In this document: positions 45,336-53,870 of the stretch, piece after piece
Layout: each line of letters starts with the position of its first letter
Position numbering within the stretch: position 1 is the first letter of the stretch
Assembly: GCF_020873875.1 (NCBI RefSeq)
Contig: NZ_JAHWGU010000005.1
Location: forward strand, 1-64,000
DNA from: Actinoplanes sp. DH11
GTDB lineage: Bacteria; Actinomycetota; Actinomycetes; Mycobacteriales; Micromonosporaceae
DNA: 64,000 nucleotides
Direction: 5' to 3'
Position numbers and translations under genes: made by a program
The notes under the pieces: generated by a model
Databases searched by the model: none
Seen by the model: only the letters and a program-made list of their open reading frames with translations
Told to the model about the DNA's origin: nothing

Positions 45336-46238
45336 TCAGTCCGGGGCCAGTTCGGTGAGGATCTCTTCGCCCAGTTCGGCGGCGGTCTTCGGGTCGGCGT
45401 CCGGCCCGCCGATCCGAGGGTCCCAGTTCGGGTCGTAGAACAGTTCCGTCGCCCCGGCCTCGGCGTAACGCCGGGCGCCGTCCCGGATCTGCCGCCACGA
45501 CCCGGACAGCGGCACCGACTCGTCCCGCCGGCCCGGCCGCACGGCGCCGCGCACGACGACCCGTACCGTTGCCGGGTCCTTTCCGGCCTCCTCGGCCGCC
45601 GCCCGGACGATTGCCGCACCGCGCGCGATCTCGTCGAGGCTCGCCCGGCTGCTGCTCACCCAGCCGGCGGCGATCCGCCCGGCCCGGCGCAGCGCCACGT
45701 CCGCGCCGCCGCCCAGCAGGATCGGCGGGCCGCCCGGCTGCACCGGTGGCGGCGCCATCCGGCTCGGCGGAAGGGTGTAGAGCTCGCCGTCGTGTGCCGA
45801 CTCGCCACCGGCGAAGAGTGTCCGCAGCACCGCGAGGTACTCCTCGATGCGCCGCCCGCGCGGCCTCGGGTCAGAACCGGTCGCCAGGAACTCCGGCTCC
45901 GACCAGCCGCTGCCCAGCCCGAGGTCGAACCGCCCGCCGGAGAGCACGTCCAGGGTGCTCACCTGCTTGGCGAGGTAGGCGGGTGACAGGTACGGCAGGT
46001 TGATCACCGAGACGCCGAGCCGGATCCGCCGGGTGGCCGCGGCGGCCCAGGTCAGCGCGACGATCGGGTCGAGCACGCTGCGGTAGACCGGCGCCAGGTC
46101 CTGCTCCCGGCCGACGAGGAGCCGCTGGAACGCCCAGAGCCCGTGGTAGCCCAGTTCGTCGGCACGGCGGGCCACCGCGGCAAGCGTCTCCGGCTCCGCC
46201 CAGGCACCGGCGACCGGGCACCCGAAACTGATCAGCAT
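45336..46238 (-). CDS. LLM-class F420-dependent oxidoreductase
   Basis: 300 aa luciferase-like (beta/alpha)8 protein. Motifs: ADELGYHGLWAFQRLL, RRIRLGVSVINLPYLSPAYLAKQVSTLDVLSGGRFDLGLGSGW, which is the cofactor-binding core, and ILLGGGADVALRRAGRIAAGW. Actinobacterial members of this subgroup use coenzyme F420. Substrate unknown. It starts 3 bp after the PPOX-family gene and probably shares its transcript; the pairing of an LLM and a PPOX-type protein suggests two flavin/F420 redox enzymes working together. Confidence 0.88.
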   Translation of the reverse strand: MLISFGCPVAGAWAEPETLAAVARRADELGYHGLWAFQRLLVGREQDLAPVYRSVLDPIVALTWAAAATRRIRLGVSVINLPYLSPAYLAKQVSTLDVLSGGRFDLGLGSGWSEPEFLATGSDPRPRGRRIEEYLAVLRTLFAGGESAHDGELYTLPPSRMAPPPVQPGGPPILLGGGADVALRRAGRIAAGWVSSSRASLDEIARGAAIVRAAAEEAGKDPATVRVVVRGAVRPGRRDESVPLSGSWRQIRDGARRYAEAGATELFYDPNWDPRIGGPDADPKTAAELGEEILTELAPD

Positions 46239-46241
46239 CGG

Positions 46242-46679
46242 TCAGCTCGAGTAGACGCGGGTCGGTGCGACCAGGACCGCTGTCCGGCGCTGCTCGATCA
46301 TGGTCCGGTCGTAGGCGGGCCAGTCGTCGTGCGTCCCGCCGGCGGCCGTGAAGATCTCGCGCAGCAGCAGCCGAAACCGTTCCGGGTCGAGCCACGGCTG
46401 CGGATCGTCCGGTCCCGCCAGCAGCGCCCGTCCCTCGACCGTCGCGTACTGCCAGCCGCTGCGGAACGCGACCGCCAGCTGTGGCCGCTCCCGCAGGTTC
46501 CGCAGTTTGACCGACCCGTAGGTCACGAACGCCAGGACCGGCCCGCCGCCCGCCGGGTGCTCGACGATCCCCGTGTTGACGAGCGTGGATTGGACCGTCC
46601 CGTCGGCCCGGACCGTGGACACGATGGCCAGCCCGGTCTCGGAGCGGCTCAGTTCCCAGGCGTCCTCGAGTGCTCCCAT
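46242..46679 (-). CDS. PPOX-class F420-dependent oxidoreductase (split beta-barrel)
   Basis: 145 aa pyridoxamine-5'-phosphate-oxidase-like split barrel. TGLAIVSTVRADGTVQSTLV and the YGSVKLRNLRERPQLAVAF segment (about 55-72) with its basic patch resemble F420-binding actinobacterial members (biliverdin-reductase-like). Cytosolic. The ATG lacks a Shine-Dalgarno and follows TAGGGT by 6 nt, a leaderless pattern. First gene of a two- or three-gene operon with the LLM oxidoreductase and perhaps the CBM6 gene. Confidence 0.85.
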   Translation of the reverse strand: MGALEDAWELSRSETGLAIVSTVRADGTVQSTLVNTGIVEHPAGGGPVLAFVTYGSVKLRNLRERPQLAVAFRSGWQYATVEGRALLAGPDDPQPWLDPERFRLLLREIFTAAGGTHDDWPAYDRTMIEQRRTAVLVAPTRVYSS

Positions 46680-46685
46680 GGCTGA

Positions 46686-46691
46686 ACCCTA
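46686..46691 (-). promoter_or_regulatory. -10 box (TAGGGT) of the PPOX-LLM operon
   Basis: TAGGGT on the minus strand, 6 nt before the ATG at 46679, with no Shine-Dalgarno between. It lies in the 19-bp gap after the GGDEF-EAL gene stop. Confidence 0.5.
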
Positions 46692-46698
46692 GTCAAGT

Positions 46699-49416
46699 TC
46701 AGGCCGGTGCGCCCTCCAGGAACAGGCGGCCCGCCTCGTGCGCCGGGACCGGGCGGGAGAAGTAGTAGCCCTGTGCGAAGCCGCACCCCATCTCGCGCAG
46801 CGCGGCCAGCTGGCCGAACTCCTCGATGCCCTCGGCCACCGTCGCCATGCCGAGGCTCTTGCCGAGGCGGACGATGGTGTCGGTGAGCGCGGTGTCGTCG
46901 GCGAGGACGCCGAGGCGTTCCACGAACGAGCGGTCGATCTTGAGGGTGTCCACCGGGAATCGGCGCAGGTAGGCCAGGGACGAGTACCCGGTGCCGAAGT
47001 CGTCGATCGCGAGGGTGAGGCCGAGTGCCTTGAGCCGGACGAGCTGCTCCAGGTTCGCCTCGGTGTCGGTCATCAGGACGCTCTCGGTCATCTCCAGGCA
47101 GAGACGGTCGGCGGGCATGCCGGTCTCGGCGAGCACGGCGGTCACGGTCTGTGCCAGGTCGGCCTGGTCGAACTGCCGGACCGACACGTTCACCGACATC
47201 TTCAGCGGGCGGCCACCGGCGGCGGTGCTCCACTCGACGGCCTGCCGGCACGCCTCGTGCAGGACCCAGCGGCCGAGCGGCACGATCAGGCCGGTCGCCT
47301 CGGCGATCGGGATGAACTCCAGCGGGTTGATCATGCCGCGGGTGGGGTGCGGCCAGCGGGCCAGCGCCTCGAACCCGACCACCTCATGGGTCTCCAGGTC
47401 CACCGTGGGCTGGTAGTGCAGGCGCAGCTCGCCGCGTTCCAGGGCGCCGCGCAGGTCGGATTCGAGCTCCAGTCGTTCGATCAGGCCGTCACGCATCCGC
47501 GGGCGGTACCCGGCGAAGACCCCGCCGCCGGCCGCTTTCGCGTGGTGCATGGCGAGGTCGGCGTTGCGCATGATCTGCTCGGCGCGCTCGCCGGACGTCT
47601 CGTCGGCGGCGGCCTCCAGATCGGCGTCCGACGCCAGCCCGATGCTGGCCCGCACGTGGATCAGCCGGTCACCGACCGCGACCGGGGCCTCCAGGTCGTC
47701 CAGGATCCGGCGCGCCACGGCCTCGGCGCCGTCCGACTCCACCAGCACGCCGAACTCGTCCGCCCCGAACCGCGCGACCACGTCGTCGTCCCGCACACAG
47801 CCGCGGATCCGGTCGGCCACCTGCACCAGGAGCTGGTCGCCGGCGAGGTGGCCGAGGCTGTCGTTGACCCGCTTGAAGCCGTCCAGGTCCAGGTGCAGCG
47901 CGGTGACGCCGCCGCCGTTGGCGAGCACGAAGGCCGTCCGGTCCCGGAACAGCGCCCGGTTGGCGAGCTGGGTGAGCGAGTCGTGGTACGCCTCGTGCAC
48001 GATCTGTTCCTGCAACTCCATCCGCTCGCTGATGTCCCGGGTGTTCAGGACCAGGCCGCGGACGTGCGGGTCGTCCAGCAGGTTCGTGATCGTCATCTCG
48101 GCCTGCCGGGTGCGCCCGTCACGGTGCCGCACCGTCAGCTCCAGCACGGTCGTCGCGTGCGGGCGCCCGGTGACCTGCCGCAGGGTCTGTGCCAGCCGCA
48201 GCGCCGACTCCGGGTCGAGCAGCTGGGTGAGGCGCCGGTGGGTGAGGTACCGCGCGGGATAGCCGAAGATCCGCTGCACCGACTCGCTCTGATAGAGCAC
48301 GTCCGACTCCGGGCTGACCACGGTGACGACGTCGGAACTCTGCTGGACAAGCGCGTGGAACTGCTGTTCCCGGGCGTAGAGCGCGGCGGTCCGGTCGGCG
48401 ACCCGCTTCTCCAGGGTGCTTGTCAGGTTGCGGTTCTCCAGCTGGGTGAGGAGCTGCCGGCCGACGATCAGCAAGATCAAGAACGAGCGGGTGTACGCGA
48501 CGAACGGGTGGCTGTGGCCGGTGGAGACGTGGAACAGCACGCTGGAGGCGAGCGCGGCCAGCACCGCCACATAGGGCAGCAGCACCGCACCGCCGCTCAG
48601 CGCACGCGGCACGTCGACCGGCGCGATCGCCGGCGCCTTGGGCCGCAGCCCGGCGAGCAGGATCAGGGCGTAACCGGCGATCCATCCGAGGTCGAGCAGC
48701 CGGCCGGCGCCGTCGTCGTGGATCAGCCCGAGGTAGGCGTACCCGAAGTCGGTGACCGCGAAGGCGAGCACACCGAGGCCGACGAGCGCGAGGTCCGCGC
48801 CGCAGCCGTGCAGCCGCCGCTGCTGCGGAAGCATGTAGGCGACCATCGTGGCGATCACGATGTCCCCGAGCGGGAAGATCAGCGTCAGGTAGAACGGCAG
48901 CCCCGGGCCGGTGCCCGGCTCGGTGATCGGGTCGACCAGGAACACCCAGGCGACGAGCGCCAGGGACAGGGCGATCAGCAGGCCGTCCAGCACGCTGCGG
49001 ACCCGGTTGGCGAGCGGCTGGGCCGTGCTCGGCAGGATCAGCAGGCCGGCCGGGACCAGGACCGCCATCCCGATCAGGGTGAGGTGGGGGTGGACCAGGA
49101 CGGGCTCGATGTCCGATCCGGCGGAGACCACGAACTGGAACTGGCCGGCGCCCCAGCAGAACACCCCGGCGGCGACGGCGGCCCAGCCCCACCGGGACCG
49201 TCCGGTGAAGGTGCGGGAGCGGCGCAGGCACGCCGCGGCCGCGGCGGTCGCGGCGACGAGCAGGGCGCCCGCGGTGACCGCCCGGGTCGTCGCCGGCCCG
49301 CCCACGCCGGCGCCGATCAGCACGGCGACCAGGACGAACAGGGTACCGACGACGATGCGGAGCCCGGTCCACCGGCGCACCGCCGATGGATCCTGGGCCA
49401 CCGTGCTGTTCCGCAT
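46699..49416 (-). CDS. Membrane PAS-GGDEF-EAL protein (c-di-GMP metabolism)
   Basis: 905 aa from the ATG at 49416, which has GGAGG 5 nt upstream. About nine membrane helices (residues 15-330), a coiled segment, a PAS domain (about 350-470: FHALVQQSSDVVTVVSPES), a GGDEF domain (about 475-640) and an EAL domain (about 650-900). The EAL part keeps EALARW, NVSVRQF, EMTES, IDDFGTGYSSL, KIDRSFV and EGIEE, so c-di-GMP hydrolysis is likely. The cyclase signature reads GADEF instead of GGDEF, with Asp-Glu retained; it may be weak, regulatory or inactive. Its level of c-di-GMP could feed the riboswitch at 60.95 kb. Confidence 0.92.
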   Translation of the reverse strand: MRNSTVAQDPSAVRRWTGLRIVVGTLFVLVAVLIGAGVGGPATTRAVTAGALLVAATAAAAACLRRSRTFTGRSRWGWAAVAAGVFCWGAGQFQFVVSAGSDIEPVLVHPHLTLIGMAVLVPAGLLILPSTAQPLANRVRSVLDGLLIALSLALVAWVFLVDPITEPGTGPGLPFYLTLIFPLGDIVIATMVAYMLPQQRRLHGCGADLALVGLGVLAFAVTDFGYAYLGLIHDDGAGRLLDLGWIAGYALILLAGLRPKAPAIAPVDVPRALSGGAVLLPYVAVLAALASSVLFHVSTGHSHPFVAYTRSFLILLIVGRQLLTQLENRNLTSTLEKRVADRTAALYAREQQFHALVQQSSDVVTVVSPESDVLYQSESVQRIFGYPARYLTHRRLTQLLDPESALRLAQTLRQVTGRPHATTVLELTVRHRDGRTRQAEMTITNLLDDPHVRGLVLNTRDISERMELQEQIVHEAYHDSLTQLANRALFRDRTAFVLANGGGVTALHLDLDGFKRVNDSLGHLAGDQLLVQVADRIRGCVRDDDVVARFGADEFGVLVESDGAEAVARRILDDLEAPVAVGDRLIHVRASIGLASDADLEAAADETSGERAEQIMRNADLAMHHAKAAGGGVFAGYRPRMRDGLIERLELESDLRGALERGELRLHYQPTVDLETHEVVGFEALARWPHPTRGMINPLEFIPIAEATGLIVPLGRWVLHEACRQAVEWSTAAGGRPLKMSVNVSVRQFDQADLAQTVTAVLAETGMPADRLCLEMTESVLMTDTEANLEQLVRLKALGLTLAIDDFGTGYSSLAYLRRFPVDTLKIDRSFVERLGVLADDTALTDTIVRLGKSLGMATVAEGIEEFGQLAALREMGCGFAQGYYFSRPVPAHEAGRLFLEGAPA

Positions 49417-49506
49417 CCGATCCTCCGGTACTCCCGTGTGCCGGCGAGTGTGTGCCGGGCTGAGTACTCGGGACATCGGGCCGCCGGCGCCCGGCCTGAG
49501 GGAAAT

Positions 49507-50157
49507 TCAGATCAGACCGTCCTCGTAGGCGACGATCACCAGCTGCACCCGGTCCCGGACACCGAGCTTGGCGATCGCCCGGGTGACGTGGGTCTTCGCG
49601 GTCAACGGACTGATCACCAGCCGGGCGGCGATCTCGTCGTTGGAGAGCCCCGTGGCGACCAGCCCGACCACCTCGCGCTCCCGGTCGGTGAGCACGGCCA
49701 GCCGGTCGCCGCCCGGTCGCGCGGCCGCCGGCACCGGCCGCTGGGCGAACTGCCCGACCACCCGGCGGGTGACACTGGGCGAGAGCAGCGCGTCGCCGGC
49801 CGCGACCACCCGGACCGCGGCGCGCAGGCCGTCCGGCTCGATCTCCTTGGTGAGGAAACCGCTGGCGCCGGCCGCGAGCGCGGAGAACACGTACTCGTCG
49901 GTCTCGAACGTGGTCAGGATGATGATCCGGCAGGTGGCGAACGCGAGGATCTGCTTCGTCGCGGTGATCCCGTCCAGCCCCGGCATGCGGATGTCCATCA
50001 GGATGACATCGGGGCGCAGGGTACGCGCGGCGCGTACCGCCTCGTCCCCGGTCGACGCCTCGCCGACGACGTCGATGTCCCGCCCCCGCCGCAGCAGGCT
50101 GCGGAAACCGGCGCGGACCAGGTGCTGGTCGTCGGCGAGAAGAACCCTGATCGTCAT
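49507..50157 (-). CDS. Response regulator, NarL/FixJ family
   Basis: 216 aa. Receiver domain (1-125) with DDQ, phospho-acceptor Asp in VILMDIRMPG (about 54) and conserved Lys in FLTKEIEP; LuxR-type helix-turn-helix (about 150-210: LTDREREVVGLVATGLSNDEIAARL). Starts 3 bp after the stop of the sensor kinase, with which it forms a two-component system. DNA targets unknown. The 90-bp gap before the GGDEF-EAL gene contains inverted repeats around 49430-49490 that may end this transcript. Confidence 0.93.
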   Translation of the reverse strand: MTIRVLLADDQHLVRAGFRSLLRRGRDIDVVGEASTGDEAVRAARTLRPDVILMDIRMPGLDGITATKQILAFATCRIIILTTFETDEYVFSALAAGASGFLTKEIEPDGLRAAVRVVAAGDALLSPSVTRRVVGQFAQRPVPAAARPGGDRLAVLTDREREVVGLVATGLSNDEIAARLVISPLTAKTHVTRAIAKLGVRDRVQLVIVAYEDGLI

Positions 50158-50160
50158 GCG

Positions 50161-51273
50161 TCACTCCGGGATCGGGATGCCTGCGCGTACCGTGAAACCG
50201 TTCCGGCCGGGCCCGGCCGTCAGCGCCCCGCCGAGCGCGGCCACCCGCTCCCGCATCCCGGCGATGCCGTGCCCGTCCACCACCGGTTCCGGCACCGCGT
50301 CACCGTTGTCCTGGACGTCGACGACCACCCGGGTCGGTGAGTACCGCAGCGTCACCACGGCACGGCTGGCGCCCGCGTGCCGGACCGTGTTGGTCAGCGA
50401 CTCCTGCACCACGCGGTAGACGGCGGTGGCGACCGGCGCGGGCACCTCCACCGGGTCGCCGAACTCGGTGAGCGAGACCTCGAGACCCGCGGCGCGTACC
50501 TGATCGACCAGCCCGGACAGGCTTGCCAGGGCCGGCACTTCGCCCTCGCGCAACACGCCGACCAGCGCTTTCAGATCGGTCATCGCCTGGTTGCGCACGT
50601 CCTGGGCCAGCTTCAGCGACGCCCGCGCCTCCTCCGGCTCGGCGTCGAACGCGTCGATCGCCACGTTCAGGTGCACCCCCACCACGGCCAGCGTGTGCGA
50701 GACCACGTCGTGCAGGTCGCGGGCGATCTCCACGCGTTCCTCGGCCCGCCTCCGGCGCGCCTCGACCTCGCGCTGCCGCTCGTCCTGGGTGATCCGGTGC
50801 GCGACCTCGGCGCGCCAGAGCGACGAGCTGCGGTACGCGGTGACGCCGGCCAGCACGGCCGCCAGCCAGAGCGCCTCCCCGCCGGAATGTGCCAGCACCC
50901 AGTCCGACGACTGCTGGGCCACCGTCGCGTCCCAGACCGTCCAGTACAGCAGCGCCACCGCACCGGTGACGATCGCGAACCGGGTCCGCCCGGCCAGCAC
51001 CACACCGGCGAAGGCGGCGGTGGCCGGCCAGACACCGCCCGCGTCGAGGAGGAACGCGCCGCGCTGCCCGAGCAGGACGAGCAGCGACAGCACCAGGACG
51101 GTACGGGGCCACCGGCGGATGCCGAGGGCGAGCAGCGCGAGCGTGCCGGCGAGCGGGCCGGTGAAGACGCCGTCCACGTGCCCGCCGGTGATCGCCAGCC
51201 CGGCGGGCACCCCGACCAGGGTCAGCACGGCGGCCGCCCCGGTGAATCTCTTCGTTGCCAGATCGATGGTCAT
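50161..51273 (-). CDS. Sensor histidine kinase, NarL-partner (HisKA_3) type
   Basis: 370 aa from the ATG at 51273. Five or six membrane helices (about 10-150) with very short loops, then a dimerisation/phospho-acceptor domain with EIARDLHDVVSHTLAVVGVHL (His about 192) and an HATPase_c domain (about 275-368: VVQESLTNTVRHAGASRAVVTL, VQDNGDAVPEPVVDGHGIAGM). This is the usual partner of NarL-type regulators in actinomycetes. The signal is unknown; no neighbour gives a hint except the downstream regulator. The start has TAGCGT 7 nt upstream, so it is probably leaderless. Confidence 0.92.
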   Translation of the reverse strand: MTIDLATKRFTGAAAVLTLVGVPAGLAITGGHVDGVFTGPLAGTLALLALGIRRWPRTVLVLSLLVLLGQRGAFLLDAGGVWPATAAFAGVVLAGRTRFAIVTGAVALLYWTVWDATVAQQSSDWVLAHSGGEALWLAAVLAGVTAYRSSSLWRAEVAHRITQDERQREVEARRRRAEERVEIARDLHDVVSHTLAVVGVHLNVAIDAFDAEPEEARASLKLAQDVRNQAMTDLKALVGVLREGEVPALASLSGLVDQVRAAGLEVSLTEFGDPVEVPAPVATAVYRVVQESLTNTVRHAGASRAVVTLRYSPTRVVVDVQDNGDAVPEPVVDGHGIAGMRERVAALGGALTAGPGRNGFTVRAGIPIPE

Positions 51274-51280
51274 GCCCGGG

Positions 51281-51286
51281 ACGCTA
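51281..51286 (-). promoter_or_regulatory. -10 box (TAGCGT) of the kinase-regulator operon
   Basis: TAGCGT on the minus strand, 7 nt before the ATG at 51273; no Shine-Dalgarno in between. Supports the shorter start for the kinase. Confidence 0.45.
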
Positions 51287-51448
51287 GGGCCGTGCTGCGG
51301 GCCGGCGCGTCGTCCCGGCGATGGCACCCGCATGGACTCCTCCCGCGTACGAGCTACATCGTTCGATGTATGTCCCGATGCTCGACAAGGTAGCCCGCCT
51401 GCCGCAGCCCGGGCGTCGCGCCGCCGCCCGGCCGCCGGCGCCGCCCGG

Positions 51449-52516
51449 TCAGGGTGTGGCTTCGCGCCGTGCCTTGGCCCGGCGTTTGCCCTCGTGCATG
51501 GCCTGGACCCGGGCCACCGGGATGGTGTGTCCCTCCTCGATCAGGCTCTTCTCCAGCGGCTGCGGCGCGGGCAGGGCCTCGGCCCACGCGTCGCGGCCGG
51601 CGAGCAGCCCCGGCGCGGTGTGCACGGTGAAGTCGCCGGGGGACACCGCGTCGAGGTCGGCCCAGGCGACCGGGAACGAGACCGGGACGCCGGGGCGGAT
51701 GCGCGGGCTGTACGCGGCCGCCACCGTCGCCCCACCCGCCCGCGTCGCGTCGAGGAAGACCTTGCCGTGGCGGTCCTCCCGGATGAAGGCCGTGGTGGCG
51801 AGCGCCGGGTCGAGGCGTTCCGCGCGGGCGGCGACGGCTCGCTGCGCGGCGGCCACGTCGTCGGGGGCGGTGTCCGGTGCCAGGGTGACGAAGACGTGCA
51901 CGCCCTTGGAGCCGGACGTCTTGACCGCCCCGGTCATGCCGGCGTCGGCGAGCACCTGCCGGACCAGCCGGGCGGCCCCGACGGCGAGCCGGAACCCGGC
52001 CTTCTCGTCACCGGCGTCCTCCGGCGGGTCCAGATCCATGATCAGGTGGGTGGGGTGGTGCGAACCGGCGAGCGTGAGACCGGGGTGGTACTCGATCGCC
52101 CGCTGATTGCCGAACCAGAGCAGCGTGCGGCGGTCGTTGCCCATCGCGTACGTCACCTCGCGGTGCGACGCGTCCGCCCAGATGCTGGTCCGCGGCACCC
52201 AGTCCGGGGTGTACTTGGGCAGGTTCTTCTGCATGAACCTCTGGTCCTCGCCGCCCGGCTTCTTGGGCAGGACCCGGATCACCGAGAGCGGCCGGTCACG
52301 CAGCACCGGGACGAGCCGGTCGGCCATCGTGTCCAGGTAGTCCACGAGGTCGCGCTTCGTCGCGCCGGCGCCGGGGAAGAGCTCCTGATCCAGGTTGGTC
52401 AGCTTGACGCCGTCGCGCTCCTCACCGGCCGGGCCCTTGGCGCCGCCCGAACTCCTGGAAGCAGCGCCCGCCGAACTCCTGGAAGCAGCGCCTGCCGGAT
52501 CCTTGGAAGCAGCCAT
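51449..52516 (-). CDS. Stand-alone LigD-type polymerase/primase domain protein
   Basis: 355 aa. Matches the polymerase domain of the bacterial NHEJ protein LigD: LTNLDQELFPGAGATKRDLVDYLDTMADRLVP, LIMDLDPPE with the metal-binding Asp pair (about 172-175), KTSGSKGVHVFVTL and SPRIRPGVPVSFPVAWADLD. No ligase or nuclease domain and no ku gene nearby. Such proteins add nucleotides or fill gaps during break repair. The first 27 residues are an 8-residue repeat (AASRSSAG) encoded by 24-bp tandem repeats that begin at the start codon. CACGAT lies 6 nt before the ATG. Confidence 0.92.
   Translation of the reverse strand: MAASKDPAGAASRSSAGAASRSSGGAKGPAGEERDGVKLTNLDQELFPGAGATKRDLVDYLDTMADRLVPVLRDRPLSVIRVLPKKPGGEDQRFMQKNLPKYTPDWVPRTSIWADASHREVTYAMGNDRRTLLWFGNQRAIEYHPGLTLAGSHHPTHLIMDLDPPEDAGDEKAGFRLAVGAARLVRQVLADAGMTGAVKTSGSKGVHVFVTLAPDTAPDDVAAAQRAVAARAERLDPALATTAFIREDRHGKVFLDATRAGGATVAAAYSPRIRPGVPVSFPVAWADLDAVSPGDFTVHTAPGLLAGRDAWAEALPAPQPLEKSLIEEGHTIPVARVQAMHEGKRRAKARREATP
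52447..52515 (-). repeat. 24-bp tandem repeats at the start of the LigD-type gene
   Basis: Three units (52447-52470, 52471-52494, and a diverged 52495-52515) of the form CCGAACTCCTGGAAGCAGC plus 4-5 nt. They encode the N-terminal AASRSSAG repeats and reach the start codon. Confidence 0.8.
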
Positions 52517-52580
52517 GTGCCCATCGTGCCGGAAACCGGGCGGATCCGCCGTCCGCCCGGCCCTGCGCGATGCCGGCGCG

Positions 52581-53870
52581 TCAGCCCTGCTTGGTGAACT
52601 GGTTCGCGGCGGCGGCCAGCGCCTTCTGCAGTGCGGTCGTGTCGTGGTGCGTCGTCGACCAGGCGCTGAGCGCGCTGTTCACCGCGTTCTGCCACGCCTG
52701 CGGGCAGGCCGAGCCGTGCGCGCAGGACGGCACCGGCGTCGCCGACTTCCAGTCCTGCATGGCCGACTGCTGGTAGGCGGTGAAGCCGTCGGCCGCCGCG
52801 TTACCGGTGGCGGCGTCGGTACGTGCCGGTATCGAACCCTTCGCCACGCTGAACGCCCGCTGCCCCTCCACCGAGGCGACGGTCTTCAGCCAGCACTTCG
52901 TACCCTCCGGGTTGGGGGCGCCGGTGGAGAGCACGAACGAGTCCGCCAGCCACTGGAAGGCGTTCTTGTTGCCGGGGAAGGTGAACCAGTCGTACGCCGT
53001 GAAACCGTTGGCCTCCAGATCGGCTGCCTCCCAGTCACCCATCAGCTGGTAACCGGCCTTGCCGTCGATGAGCAGGCGCTGCGCGTCCGGCCAGTCCAGC
53101 GCGTCCCGGTCGGCGTTGCTGTAGGCGACGAGCCTGTCGAAATCCCGGATGGCGCCGGAGACCAGGCTGTCGTTCCAGCTCGTCGCGCCGGTGAACAGGC
53201 CGGCGAACTTCGCGGCGCCGAGCTTGCTGATCAGCACCGCCTCGAGCAGCATGAGCTGGGTCCAGTCGCGGCCCAGCGCGAGCGGCGACTCGACGCCGGC
53301 CTTGCGCAGCTTCTCCAGGTCGCGCAGGAAGGCGGCGAGCGTCTTGGGCGCGCTGTTCACCCCCGCGTCGGAGAGCACCTGCGGGTTGGTCCAGACCACG
53401 TTGGCGCGGTGCACGTTCGCCGGAATCGAGTAGATCTTCCCGTCGACCGTGAGGTCGTCGATCAGGCCCTGGGGGAGTGCCTGGCGCAGGCCCCACGCGT
53501 CGTACTCTCCGGTCAGGTCCTCGACCCGGCCGGCGTCGATGTACTCGGCGAGCTCCGCGCCGGCGTGCACCTGGAAGGTGTCCGGCGGGTCGTTCTGGGC
53601 GAGCCGCGCGGTGAGCACCTGCTTCGCGTTGATCCCGGCGCCGCCGGCCACCACGCCGTTGGTGAACTGCTGCCCGGCGCAGTCCGTGCCGAAGCGGCCG
53701 ACCAGGGCGTCCAGGCCGGCCTTCTCGCCGCCCTCGGCCCACCAGGTGAAAACCTCCACCTTCGCCGAGGCGGCGTCCTCGTCATCGCTGCCGCAGGCGC
53801 CCGTGCCGAGCAACAGGACCACCCCGGCGACAGCGGCGAGTACGCGCCGGGGCCGCACCGTGAGACCCAT
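52581..53870 (-). CDS. Extracellular sugar-binding lipoprotein (ABC transporter family 1)
   Basis: 429 aa. Lipoprotein signal with lipobox LLGTGAC (lipidated Cys at about 27). The mature protein begins KVEVFTWWAEGGEKAGLDALV and has KIYSIPANVHRANVVWTN, DGKAGYQLMGDWEAADLEANG and WLADSFVLSTGAPNPEG, typical of carbohydrate-binding proteins of ABC importers. No permease or ATPase gene is adjacent, so it is an orphan that must pair with components elsewhere. It has four further Cys, two of them in PSCAHGSACPQAW near the C-terminus. Upstream lies a 401-bp gene-free region with its likely promoter. Confidence 0.9.
   Translation of the reverse strand: MGLTVRPRRVLAAVAGVVLLLGTGACGSDDEDAASAKVEVFTWWAEGGEKAGLDALVGRFGTDCAGQQFTNGVVAGGAGINAKQVLTARLAQNDPPDTFQVHAGAELAEYIDAGRVEDLTGEYDAWGLRQALPQGLIDDLTVDGKIYSIPANVHRANVVWTNPQVLSDAGVNSAPKTLAAFLRDLEKLRKAGVESPLALGRDWTQLMLLEAVLISKLGAAKFAGLFTGATSWNDSLVSGAIRDFDRLVAYSNADRDALDWPDAQRLLIDGKAGYQLMGDWEAADLEANGFTAYDWFTFPGNKNAFQWLADSFVLSTGAPNPEGTKCWLKTVASVEGQRAFSVAKGSIPARTDAATGNAAADGFTAYQQSAMQDWKSATPVPSCAHGSACPQAWQNAVNSALSAWSTTHHDTTALQKALAAAANQFTKQG

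Noticed and set aside
46738..50340. 1200-codon open frame on the plus strand across the GGDEF-EAL, regulator and kinase genes
   Set aside because: Spans three well-identified minus-strand genes and translates to low-complexity Arg/Gln/Gly/His-rich sequence; antisense artefact of codon bias.
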